IMG/VR virus record: IMGVR_UViG_3300030380_004375
Span: 1-27,813 of that record
Source: a virus
DNA length: 27,813 bases
Strand: one strand, 5' to 3'
Shown one piece after another: positions 1 through 6,249 of the stretch (the stretch's first letter is position 1; each line of letters opens with the position of its first letter). The notes below the pieces were generated by a model. That model was not told the origin of the DNA, made no database searches, and worked only from the letters and a program-made list of their open reading frames with translations. The position numbers and the translations under genes were made by a program.

Positions 1-526
1 GCCTTCGGCGACCACGTACGTCCAGCGTGGAGATCTTCTGAAGAGCGCAGTCCCGGTCGAGTTCCATGATCGCATCGACGACGCGACCTTCTACCGAAAG
101 ACGACCGCCGGGATCTCATTCCGAGCGATCCTTCGGCGGTACACCTTCGTCCGCGATGCGTTCTTCCCGGAACTTGACGGCGAGACGGTCGAGGACGTGA
201 TCGTCCCCGGTGGTGGGTTCGGCGGTGGGGGTTCATACATCAGATTCGCGACCCAGATCAGCGAGATCGGTCTCGAGTGTGATTCCCATTCGGTCGGGTC
301 TCCCATCGTCACCTACAGTTCATCGAGCGAACTCCCCGCCGTGTCGATCAACTACAGCGAGACCGACCAGTCGGCGGGACCCTACACCTTCTCGATCCCA
401 TGCTGCGACGGCGAGACGACCTTCGGCCCGACCTACGGGACGACGGCCACGACGATCTCCCAGGAACTCGACGGCGGTATCTTCAACTTGGAATTCTTCA
501 ATGAGCCACCTCCCGAAGTCCCTTGA
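1..526 (+). CDS. Virion/tail protein, C-terminal part (cut by left edge)
   Basis: The reading frame is open from the first complete codon at position 2 to a TGA at 524-526, so the start lies outside the window. The visible 174 residues have no enzyme motif. They are rich in Thr, Ser, Gly and aromatic residues, with a glycine run (GGGFGGGG) and alternating beta-type sequence, which is common in phage tail or adsorption proteins. The GTG at 197 is internal, because the same frame is open and reads naturally upstream of it. The next gene starts inside its last codons (501). The structural role is inferred from composition and from the neighbouring structural gene. Confidence 0.6.
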   Translation, partial: PSATTYVQRGDLLKSAVPVEFHDRIDDATFYRKTTAGISFRAILRRYTFVRDAFFPELDGETVEDVIVPGGGFGGGGSYIRFATQISEIGLECDSHSVGSPIVTYSSSSELPAVSINYSETDQSAGPYTFSIPCCDGETTFGPTYGTTATTISQELDGGIFNLEFFNEPPPEVP

Positions 527-776
527 ATCGTGCCAGTGGTTCGAGGACGGATGCCTCCTCGGTCACCACGGCGGCAACCCGACCGCGCAGAACTGCGCCG
601 AATGTATGGACTACCGTGGTCCCTCGAGGGGCCTTGGCGACAAGGTCGCGAAGGCGATCTCGAGCCTCCGACTCGATACTCTGATGAGGAAGAAGCCGGA
701 GACGGATGGCGGGTGCCGATGCGGGAAGCGTCGCGCCGCTCTGAATGAACGCTTCCCCAGTAAGGATGGACTCTGA
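501..776 (+). CDS. Small Cys-rich protein, possible zinc-binding
   Basis: The product has 91 residues. ATG 501 lies inside the preceding gene (26-base overlap), and the stop TGA 774-776 shares its A with the ATG of the next gene (TGATG), suggesting coupled translation. The N-terminal half has Cys at about residues 11 and 18, a His pair at 22-23, then a CxxC pair (CAEC), and further down a CxC. This spacing could bind a metal, but I do not recognise a named zinc-finger family. The C-terminal half is basic. A longer version of the same frame reaches back to about 210, but that part overlaps the upstream gene and looks like a shadow. Confidence 0.6.
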   Translation: MSHLPKSLESCQWFEDGCLLGHHGGNPTAQNCAECMDYRGPSRGLGDKVAKAISSLRLDTLMRKKPETDGGCRCGKRRAALNERFPSKDGL

Positions 777-2158
777 TGGCTGTCGCTCACGCTACGCTCT
801 TCGGTCGGCTCGGTCGGATCTTCGATCACTTCGCGAGCGTCAAGGCTTTCAAGTCCACGCTCGACACGGAGATCGCCGACACGGTCACGAACTTCTCCGG
901 GGCCGACCTCGACATGCTCGGCCTGCTTCTTCGGAATCACGAGGTCCGCAAGTCGGACGCGAACGGAGTCGCGGGGGACCTCCAGGCCGCAGCGGTGAAG
1001 ACCTTGATCGACACCGTGGACGACAACTTCTCGATCACGAAGCGGACGACCTACGAGGCCGTTGCGGAACTCATTCGCCAGATGCTGATCGACTCGAAGA
1101 CCGTGGACGGGAACACCGTCTCGGTCGCCTCGACGTCGGCTGGCGGCTCGAACGTCGGGAACGGGACGCTCGTCGTCTCCGAGATCGCTCCCGTCCTGGA
1201 CCGAGCAAAGAACCGACCGGGGAACATCGCGGTCCAGACGATCAAGACGGAGACGATCACCGCGAGATGTACGGAGGACTCGACGGCGAAGACGACCGCA
1301 GAGGCGAACGAGAAGTTCCACGTCTACGGCCAGAGACAGGAGGACCGCTTCGACGAGGACTGGCCTCGAGGATCTGGAGCGAGCGTGATGGTCGCGGCGG
1401 CTTCGCCTCGAGTGAATGGTGGCCGAGGGCCTGGCAAGAACGTCGTCCACAACGGGGACTTCGAGGAGTTCACGTCGAACCTCCCGGACCACTGGACTCT
1501 CGCGAGCGGTACGGCCGGGACTCACGTCTTCGCCGCCGGGGCCGGAGCCACTCAGTCGAACGCCCTGAAGTTCGTCGGCGACGGATCGACGAACCCGAAG
1601 ATCACCCAGACGCTCCGAACCACTGGCGGATCGCTCGGCCAGTTGAACACGGACAAGCCGTACACGATCTCGTTCCTGGTCAAGTACGCGACGGCCCGAC
1701 CCGGCCAGACGCTCCGCGTCTCGGTGACCTCTGACGGCTCGACGGTCTACAACTCCGGAACAGTTAGTCGATCGATGCAGGCGGTGGTCCTCTCCTCTGC
1801 TCTGAACACCTCCTACACCCTCGTCACCTTGAAGTGCTTTACGCCCCTCGCCCTCGCGAAGAACTCGGTCGTAACGATCGACTTCGCCGGGAACATCGAT
1901 AACAACTCCGAGGTCTTCATCGACGACCTCGTGATCGCTCAGATGTACGAAATGGGTCCGGGCCTCGGAGCGGTCCAGATCGTCCCCGGCGTGACGAGTT
2001 ACCGCGCGGGGGACGAGTTCACGGCGGCGATCACCAACAACAACGAGGGCGCGATCCAGAACGAGTTCGATCGGTTCTTCGGGATGCAGGCCCTCGGCCT
2101 CGCTCTCCCCGGCAATGTCGCGGGCGGCGAGAACATCGCGGACACCCTGATCTCGTGA
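776..2158 (+). CDS. Structural protein with carbohydrate-binding-module-like domain
   Basis: The product has 460 residues. The N-terminal third is largely helical with an Ala/Gly-rich stretch. At about residues 220-390 the sequence begins with a NGDFEE..PDHW signature and continues as alternating beta strands ending in a FIDDLVI strand. This pattern is typical of CBM4/9-type jelly-roll carbohydrate-binding domains that occur in phage tail and head-fibre proteins. The C-terminal part is unassigned. It sits among small genes at the end of the structural transcript and could be a receptor-binding or head-decoration protein. The jelly-roll is seen by pattern only; the binding function is inferred. 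Confidence 0.6.
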   Translation: MAVAHATLFGRLGRIFDHFASVKAFKSTLDTEIADTVTNFSGADLDMLGLLLRNHEVRKSDANGVAGDLQAAAVKTLIDTVDDNFSITKRTTYEAVAELIRQMLIDSKTVDGNTVSVASTSAGGSNVGNGTLVVSEIAPVLDRAKNRPGNIAVQTIKTETITARCTEDSTAKTTAEANEKFHVYGQRQEDRFDEDWPRGSGASVMVAAASPRVNGGRGPGKNVVHNGDFEEFTSNLPDHWTLASGTAGTHVFAAGAGATQSNALKFVGDGSTNPKITQTLRTTGGSLGQLNTDKPYTISFLVKYATARPGQTLRVSVTSDGSTVYNSGTVSRSMQAVVLSSALNTSYTLVTLKCFTPLALAKNSVVTIDFAGNIDNNSEVFIDDLVIAQMYEMGPGLGAVQIVPGVTSYRAGDEFTAAITNNNEGAIQNEFDRFFGMQALGLALPGNVAGGENIADTLIS

Positions 2159-2523
2159 CGGGGTCCCCGAGAATCTTCGACCCGTCGGCGGCTCGAGATC
2201 GTCGGCTGATGAAGATCCGCTCGAAGCCGTGGCACCGATCGATCGATCCCGGCGTTGAGAAGGGCGCGGGCATTCCGAAGGACGCGATCCGGATCGGCGA
2301 CCTAATGCGGTACTTCATCGAACTGAAGGCCACGATCGACCTGGATGCCGAGGGAGGCCCGGAGACCGTCGCCAACATCGAGCGGATCGTCGAGGTCCTC
2401 GTGAGGACGCTGCCGCTCACGCCGGATCGAGCGGGCTCGCAAGCGACGATGGTCGCGTCACCCGGTGACGAACCGCCGCCGGTCCAAGGATCCGCGATAG
2501 GCGGAGGCCCGACCGGCTACTGA
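2155..2523 (+). CDS. Small hypothetical protein
   Basis: The product is 122 residues from GTG 2155, which overlaps the previous stop as GTGA. A start at ATG 2209 (104 residues) is possible, but the four-base overlap is the commoner arrangement in this genome. The middle contains a predicted amphipathic helix (about residues 42-86, including VANIERIVEVLVRTL). The tail is Pro/Gly-rich. No family is recognised. It is the last gene of the left plus-strand block and faces the minus-strand genes. Confidence 0.5.
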   Translation: MTGSPRIFDPSAARDRRLMKIRSKPWHRSIDPGVEKGAGIPKDAIRIGDLMRYFIELKATIDLDAEGGPETVANIERIVEVLVRTLPLTPDRAGSQATMVASPGDEPPPVQGSAIGGGPTGY

Positions 2524-2531
2524 ATGAAACG

Positions 2532-2560
2532 CCGCCGGGACCCGGAGGCCCCGACGGCGG
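2532..2560. terminator. Hairpin between convergent genes, possible bidirectional terminator
   Basis: CCGCCG (2532-2537) pairs with CGGCGG (2555-2560), with a GC-rich interior that can pair further. It lies between the plus-strand stop at 2523 and the minus-strand stop at 2587, where a two-way terminator would be expected. No U tract follows on either strand, so intrinsic termination is uncertain. Confidence 0.4.
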
Positions 2561-2586
2561 GAAGGGAAGAAGTCGCGTCGCGGGGA

Positions 2587-2832
2587 TCAGGGACGGACGG
2601 TGATCGCCACTCCCATCTCGGATCCCTTCCGGATGACGTCGTCCAGTGTACCTCGGTGGGGGTTCTCAGGTGAGACGCGGACGAAGGGGTCGGTCGCGGC
2701 CTTCCCCTCCCACTCGCAGATCCTCGACCATGCTTCGGCGGCCTGCTTTTCGAGGACGGTCTGGAGTCGCTGCTTCGCGTCGGTGAGGGTCATCGCCTTC
2801 AGGCGATCCACGATGAGGTCGTCGATGTTCAT
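2587..2832 (-). CDS. Small hypothetical early protein
   Basis: The product is 81 residues starting MNIDDLIVDRLK. The start is chosen because ATG (2832-2830) is preceded on the minus strand by the same GAAAGGAAGAA ribosome binding site used by the neighbouring early genes; longer in-frame starts lie upstream of that site. The sequence is mostly helical, with a Trp-rich centre (AEAWSRICEWEGKA). No family is recognised. It is downstream of, and probably cotranscribed with, the 222-residue gene, separated by a strong hairpin. Confidence 0.7.
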   Translation of the reverse strand: MNIDDLIVDRLKAMTLTDAKQRLQTVLEKQAAEAWSRICEWEGKAATDPFVRVSPENPHRGTLDDVIRKGSEMGVAITVRP

Positions 2833-2858
2833 GGTCTTCTTCCTTTCGGGGAGGTGGT

Positions 2859-2888
2859 GGGAGCCCCGGCCCGATGCCGGGGCCTCCC
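2859..2888 (-). promoter_or_regulatory. Intercistronic stem-loop upstream of RBS
   Basis: The arms 2859-2870 (GGGAGCCCCGGC) and 2876-2888 form a 12-bp stem with one bulged C and a 5-nt loop. On the minus strand it begins about ten bases after the 222-residue gene and ends about a dozen bases before the GAAAGGAAGAA site of the 81-residue gene. No U tract follows. It may be an attenuator, an mRNA-stabilising element or part of the early leader. Confidence 0.6.
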
Positions 2889-2897
2889 GTGATTCGT

Positions 2898-3566
2898 TCA
2901 GCCGAAATGAGATCCGGCGGTGATCGTTTCCTCGACGCCTCCCGGCCTCTTCCAGAAGCCGGGGAAGGATCCCGAAGACGGATCCGGATCGAGGATGGTC
3001 ACGCCGTCGAACCGGAACTCGACCGGCCATCCTCGGGTGGTCTCGGACCCGTTCGCACGACGCACCCGAGCGGTGACGTAGTCCATCCCGCAGTAGTCTC
3101 GTCGTTCCATCTCAAGGATCGTGAGGCTGTCGATTCCGTCGATCGGATCGGAGACCTCGATGGTCTGGCCGACCTTCAGATCGGCGGCGGTCGGGGCGGT
3201 CGGGGCAGCCTCGACGGCCTCGACGGCCTCGACGGCCTCGACGGCCTCGACGGCCTCGCAGGCGGCCTCGGCTGCCTTCTTGCCGGCGTAGACCTTGACG
3301 ACCTGAAGGTCTTCGCGTTCGACGGTCCAGCGATACTCCTCGCCTCTGCGAGCGGCGTATCGGGCCTGATCCCGGAGGAACTCGTTCCGGTCGTCTCTCC
3401 ACTTCCGAGCGAGGTCCTCGGATCGGTTCACGACTTCGAGGGTGCCGTCGGCGCGGGCCACGCCCCAGGCGAAGCCGTCAGCCTCGATCGCGTCAAGGAC
3501 TGCCTTGCGGTTGCAGGTCTTCGAGGTGGTGAGTTCGTTGTTGCGGATGCCGTAGATGGTTGCCAT
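2898..3566 (-). CDS. Hypothetical early protein with VEA repeats
   Basis: The product is 222 residues starting MATIYGIRNNE. The start at 3566 has GAAAGGAAGAA six bases upstream; longer in-frame starts run into the divergent control region. The N-terminal half (1-100) is charged and contains a Trp/Arg-rich stretch. A low-complexity linker at about 103-119 is made of VEA tandem repeats. The C-terminal half (about 125-205) has a beta pattern beginning DLKVGQTIEVSDP, like a small barrel domain. I recognise no family. It is the first gene of the minus-strand unit and is divergent from the gene at 3763. Confidence 0.7.
   Translation of the reverse strand: MATIYGIRNNELTTSKTCNRKAVLDAIEADGFAWGVARADGTLEVVNRSEDLARKWRDDRNEFLRDQARYAARRGEEYRWTVEREDLQVVKVYAGKKAAEAACEAVEAVEAVEAVEAVEAAPTAPTAADLKVGQTIEVSDPIDGIDSLTILEMERRDYCGMDYVTARVRRANGSETTRGWPVEFRFDGVTILDPDPSSGSFPGFWKRPGGVEETITAGSHFG
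3208..3258. repeat. 9-bp tandem repeat (GCCTCGACG)n inside a gene
   Basis: There are five perfect copies of GCCTCGACG plus a partial copy (GCCTCG). Read on the minus strand, each unit is GTC-GAG-GCC or a rotation of it, giving Val-Glu-Ala. Because the unit is a multiple of three, changes in copy number only lengthen or shorten the linker. Confidence 0.95.
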
Positions 3567-3582
3567 GGTGTTCTTCCTTTCG

Positions 3583-3600
3583 GTCGGGATCATTCCCGAC
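3583..3600 (-). promoter_or_regulatory. Perfect palindrome at predicted transcription start, operator or leader hairpin
   Basis: GTCGGGA (3583-3589) and TCCCGAC (3594-3600) are perfect inverted arms around TCAT. For the minus strand it lies just downstream of the extended -10 candidate at 3607-3615 and just upstream of the RBS of the 222-residue gene. It could therefore be a repressor operator over +1, an RNA hairpin next to the RBS, or both. A related palindrome lies at 3718-3734. Confidence 0.6.
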
Positions 3601-3606
3601 CCGCTC

Positions 3607-3615
3607 ACTATATCA
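3607..3615 (-). promoter_or_regulatory. Extended -10 promoter candidate for the minus-strand unit
   Basis: The minus strand reads TGATATAGT, matching the extended -10 pattern TGnTATAAT with one mismatch. The region about 17 bases upstream shows no clear -35 box, as is tolerated for extended -10 promoters. The predicted start falls at about 3600, on the edge of the palindrome at 3583-3600. This assumes host sigma-70-type recognition. Confidence 0.4.
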
Positions 3616-3624
3616 GATCGGGAC

Positions 3625-3656
3625 GGAAAAGGGAGGGAAGGGAAGGAAAGGAAAGG
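3625..3656 (+). other. Purine-only tract in divergent intergenic region
   Basis: Thirty-two consecutive purines are made of GGGA and GGAAA units, between the divergent early genes. They include three closely spaced GGG runs with a further GGG at 3620-3622, so a G-quadruplex or triplex form is conceivable but not established. Apart from this tract, the palindromes and the -10 candidate, I see no gene in 3567-3762. Confidence 0.6.
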
Positions 3657-3717
3657 CGGGAATATCGAGAAAGATGGGTGGACAAGGAGCGAGGAATACG
3701 GGAAGATGTCCCCCATC

Positions 3718-3734
3718 GGCGGGATCGTCCCGCC
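3718..3734 (+). promoter_or_regulatory. Perfect palindrome upstream of plus-strand early gene
   Basis: GGCGGGA (3718-3724) and TCCCGCC (3728-3734) are perfect arms around TCG. It shares the CGGGATC / CCCG core with the palindrome at 3583-3600 on the other side of the divergent region. It lies about 14 bases before the GAAAGGAAGAA site of the 3763 gene, so it is either an operator or a leader hairpin. Confidence 0.6.
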
Positions 3735-3762
3735 ACCGCACGAATCGGAAAGGAAGAACCCG

Positions 3763-4410
3763 ATGAGAACCAAGAAGCCCCAGATCACCCGCCCCGGAAC
3801 TCAGGCTGCAACGATGGCCGCTCTAGTCGATCAGTTCCTCGTCTCCGCGACGCCGTTCCGAGGCCACGACGGCTTCGGATGGAACGCGACCCTCAGAATC
3901 GACGGGAAGAAGATCGAGTTCACCGATGACGGATACGGAGGTGGCCTTCAAATCGACAGCGTGGACGGTAGCGGCTTCTCCTATGCTTGCGACCGTGCAA
4001 AGGGCGAGAAGGGCCTCATGGGCCTTTTGAATCGTCTCGCAGTCGAGAATGCACCCGAATCCGACACCCAGCCCCGCGACGGGTTCGAGATCGACGGAGA
4101 GCCGTGGATCGCCACGGAGGTCGATGGCTACTGGGAAATCTGGGTGGACAACATCGTCGCTCATGCTCTGGAGCAGAAGGATATTCGCAAGGCCATCGGC
4201 GCGAAGAAGATCGCGTGGAGGACCGAGGGCCAGCCGGAGAACGCCTACTGGAACCGACCGATCGGTGATGAAGATGCCACCGTCGAGGCGATCGTGGCCC
4301 ACGCCGCGAAGGAAGGGAAGCCGATCGAGTGGATCATCGGCGTGAAGACCGCCTCGGGCATCGGGGCGGCAAGGAAGGCCGTCCGGGCGACCACGGTGGC
4401 CCCGTGTTGA
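3763..4410 (+). CDS. Hypothetical early protein
   Basis: The product is 215 residues starting MRTKKPQITRPG. ATG 3763 is set by the RBS GGAAAGGAAGAA a few bases before it; the frame is open further upstream but runs through the intergenic palindrome. The N-terminal half has a beta-type pattern with a Gly/Asp-rich turn (FTDDGYGGGLQIDS). The C-terminal half has paired Trp segments (YWEIWVDN, AYWNRP). No family is recognised. It is the first plus-strand gene after the divergent region, a position typical of early genes that act on the host or on regulation. A strong UUCG hairpin follows its stop. Confidence 0.7.
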   Translation: MRTKKPQITRPGTQAATMAALVDQFLVSATPFRGHDGFGWNATLRIDGKKIEFTDDGYGGGLQIDSVDGSGFSYACDRAKGEKGLMGLLNRLAVENAPESDTQPRDGFEIDGEPWIATEVDGYWEIWVDNIVAHALEQKDIRKAIGAKKIAWRTEGQPENAYWNRPIGDEDATVEAIVAHAAKEGKPIEWIIGVKTASGIGAARKAVRATTVAPC

Positions 4411-4435
4411 TTTCCCCCCACCATCTCTCTCTCAT

Positions 4436-4465
4436 GGACGGAGCCGCCTTCGGGCGGCTCTGTCC
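4436..4465 (+). terminator. 13-bp C(UUCG)G hairpin after the 215-residue gene
   Basis: The arms 4436-4448 and 4453-4465 form 13 continuous pairs, one of them G-U, closed by a C(UUCG)G tetraloop (loop 4449-4452). It starts about 25 bases after the stop at 4410 and ends just before the next RBS (GGAAAGGAAGAA). No U tract follows, so it may attenuate, stabilise 3' ends or shield the RBS rather than terminate fully. Confidence 0.7.
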
Positions 4466-4488
4466 CATTCATGGAAAGGAAGAAGATC

Positions 4489-4809
4489 ATGAACAGAATG
4501 ACCAGCACCCACACCGTGGAACTTGAGGCCCACGAAGTAAAGCACGGCGACGCCGACTGGTTCTGCGAGATCACCGCCGAGGTCGAGGTCACCAGCGGAA
4601 CCGACTACGGCGACGGAGGCGTGACGACCTACGGATCCGGCCCGTGGATCGAGTCCGAAATCGACACCAACACCGTCGAAGCCGAATGCGTTCGACTCGC
4701 CGACAACGGGGAGCAACTTGAGAAGAAAACGCTCTTCGGACGCGAGGCCCTCCAGTTCACCGGGGCCGAGGACGAACTAATCGAACGAGCCGAGTCGGCT
4801 CATCAATGA
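4489..4809 (+). CDS. Small hypothetical early protein
   Basis: The product is 106 residues starting MNRMTSTHTVELE. ATG 4489 is preferred over the in-frame ATG 4471, which lies inside the leader before the GGAAAGGAAGAA site. The sequence has a beta-rich acidic pattern (WFCEITAEVEVTSG, followed by a Gly/Tyr-rich loop) and a helical C-terminus. No family is recognised. It is directly upstream of the RecT-like gene and probably in the same transcript. Confidence 0.7.
   Translation: MNRMTSTHTVELEAHEVKHGDADWFCEITAEVEVTSGTDYGDGGVTTYGSGPWIESEIDTNTVEAECVRLADNGEQLEKKTLFGREALQFTGAEDELIERAESAHQ
4787..4801 (+). promoter_or_regulatory. Small inverted repeat before the RecT-like gene
   Basis: GAGCCGA and TCGGCTC flank a single G; as RNA this would be a 5-bp stem with a 5-nt loop. 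It lies within the last codons of the 106-residue gene and about a dozen bases before the purine-rich RBS of the gene at 4832, the same order (stem then GAAAGGAA-type RBS) as in the other early leaders. Confidence 0.4.
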
Positions 4810-4831
4810 ACCCAGAAAGAAAGGAAAGATA

Positions 4832-5569
4832 GTGAACGAACTCACCACCACCACCACTCCAGGCGAGACCGACCTCGTCGAGATGGGCCGCATCTTCGCG
4901 GCGTCCGGGATGTTCCCGGATCACCGCGACGCCGCTCAGTGCGCGACGAAGTTGATCGTCGGACGCGGCCTCGGCCTCTCCCCCTACGACGCGATGAACG
5001 GCCTCCACCTCATCCAGGGGAAGCCGGTCGTCGCATCGAACACGATGGCCGCCGCGATCAAGCGATCGGGTCGCTACGACTACCGAGCGGTCACCACCGA
5101 CGACGAATGCTCGATCACGTTCTACGATCTCAGGCAGAAGGACGAGAACGGAAACCCGGCGACGATTGGGACGACCTCCTTCACGATGGCGGACGCGAAG
5201 CGCGCCGGACTCAATGGCCAGAACTGGAAGAAGTACCCGCGCGCGATGCTCTTCGCTCGAGCGATCTCGGCGGGGTATCGGGAACACTGTCCCGATGCTC
5301 TCGGGATGTCCCCGGTGTACGTCGAGGCTCACGGCGAGACCGAGATCCCGCGACCGCCTGCGGCTCAGGTGATCGAGGAGGAACCGACGGAGAACCAAGT
5401 CGATAGGCTCGGGGAACTCGAGGCTCTTCTTCGAGACCGAGAAGACCGAGAGGACATCGTGAACAAGGCAGTCGCAAGAGCGAAGGCGAACGGGTTCCAG
5501 AACGTGACGGGACTCGAAGACATGCCGACCGACTACATCGAGAGGATGATCGAATGGCTGAACAAGTGA
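4832..5569 (+). CDS. recT-like: RecT-like single-strand annealing protein
   Basis: The product has 245 residues and probably anneals complementary single strands during phage recombination and replication. It has two blocks familiar from phage RecT-type proteins: a GLGLSPYDAMNGL..IQGKP block (about 46-64) and a NWKKYPRAMLFARA..REHCPDALGM block (about 131-159). The acidic C-terminal tail carries a helical segment (about 190-245). The start is GTG 4832, with AGAAAGAAAGGAAAG upstream. No paired exonuclease (RecE or lambda Exo type) is recognised nearby, but an SSB-like gene and an Hjc-like resolvase follow within the same gene series. The family call is from pattern memory, without a search. Confidence 0.75.
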   Translation: MNELTTTTTPGETDLVEMGRIFAASGMFPDHRDAAQCATKLIVGRGLGLSPYDAMNGLHLIQGKPVVASNTMAAAIKRSGRYDYRAVTTDDECSITFYDLRQKDENGNPATIGTTSFTMADAKRAGLNGQNWKKYPRAMLFARAISAGYREHCPDALGMSPVYVEAHGETEIPRPPAAQVIEEEPTENQVDRLGELEALLRDREDREDIVNKAVARAKANGFQNVTGLEDMPTDYIERMIEWLNK

Positions 5570-5760
5570 ACACCGAGAAGATGATCCCGATCGACGAGGT
5601 GATCGACCTCGTCGAGAACCGAACGGGATGGAGACCAGAACTGCGAACGGTTCGCGGCTGGCAGAAGAGCGGGAAGATCGAAGGAAACAAGGTCGGCGGG
5701 CGCGTGTTCGTCCGACCCGCATCAGTCGAGCGGATGCTCGACGGAAAGGAGAGCGCGTGA
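5554..5760 (+). CDS. Excisionase/MerR-like winged-helix DNA-binding protein
   Basis: The product has 68 residues. The arrangement IPIDEVIDLVENRTG..LRTVRGWQKSGKIEGNKVGGRVFVRPASVERML resembles the small winged-helix proteins of the excisionase/MerR-N type: a recognition helix, a Gly-containing wing with basic residues, and a second helix. ATG 5554 overlaps the RecT-like gene by 16 bases, and its stop overlaps the next start as GTGA. Since no integrase is present, a true excisionase role is unlikely; a regulator or replication accessory is more plausible. Confidence 0.65.
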   Translation: MAEQVNTEKMIPIDEVIDLVENRTGWRPELRTVRGWQKSGKIEGNKVGGRVFVRPASVERMLDGKESA

Positions 5761-6227
5761 AGTACCCACCCGAAGATACCAACACCCCGACGGAGGGAGT
5801 ACCGTCCGCAGAACCCGGCGTGTACCTGATGAAGGTCGCAGCCTGGAAGGAAGACATTCAGACGAAGAGCGGCATCATGAAGGACTTGATCGACTTCGTC
5901 GGCGATGGACCCGACGGCGTCGCGGTCGGTGCCTCGCTCTGGATGCGGGGGCCGTACGTTCGACCCGACGGATCGAAGTCGAAGGGTACGGTCTGGCAAT
6001 ACCGCGAACTCGCGAAGGCCCTCGGCGACGAAGCCGTGAAGCAGTACCGAACGAAGGACGCGAACGGCCACTCGATATTCGACCCGATGGACTGGACCTC
6101 GATCCCGGTGAAGATCACCGTGAACGACTACGGGGTCGAGAAGATCGAGGAGGCGAGCGCAGCGGCGGAATCTGAGAAGACGACCACGCCTCCGGCGAAG
6201 CGTGACGACGACGAGATCCCATTCTGA
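5757..6227 (+). CDS. ssb-like: SSB-like protein with DDDEIPF C-terminal tip
   Basis: The product has 156 residues. The protein ends in DDDEIPF, the acidic-then-hydrophobic tip used by bacterial SSB to recruit replication and repair proteins; a disordered Ala/Glu/Thr/Pro linker (about 128-149) precedes it. The body (about 18-125) has beta-strand character but lacks the classical bacterial SSB sequence, so it may be one of the divergent phage ssDNA-binding families. The start is GTG 5757 in a GTGA overlap with the wHTH gene. Position after the RecT-like gene supports a recombination role. Confidence 0.7.
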   Translation: MKYPPEDTNTPTEGVPSAEPGVYLMKVAAWKEDIQTKSGIMKDLIDFVGDGPDGVAVGASLWMRGPYVRPDGSKSKGTVWQYRELAKALGDEAVKQYRTKDANGHSIFDPMDWTSIPVKITVNDYGVEKIEEASAAAESEKTTTPPAKRDDDEIPF

Positions 6228-6249
6228 ACCCGAACCGAAAGGAAGAGCG

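Noticed and set aside
611-1734. Minus-strand 304-codon and plus-strand 329-codon frames over the structural protein at 776
   Set aside because: Both are Arg/Asp-rich shadows of a well-formed beta-rich protein in another frame.
3669-3700. TGGACA with GAAGAT as a plus-strand promoter for the 3763 gene
   Set aside because: The -10 match is poor and the sequence is in a purine-rich region where such matches occur by chance.
3112-3929. Frames with (DGL)n or (RRG)n repeats opposite the VEA-repeat gene
   Set aside because: The repeats are translations of the same 9-bp tandem repeat in wrong frames; the VEA frame alone has a good RBS and balanced composition.
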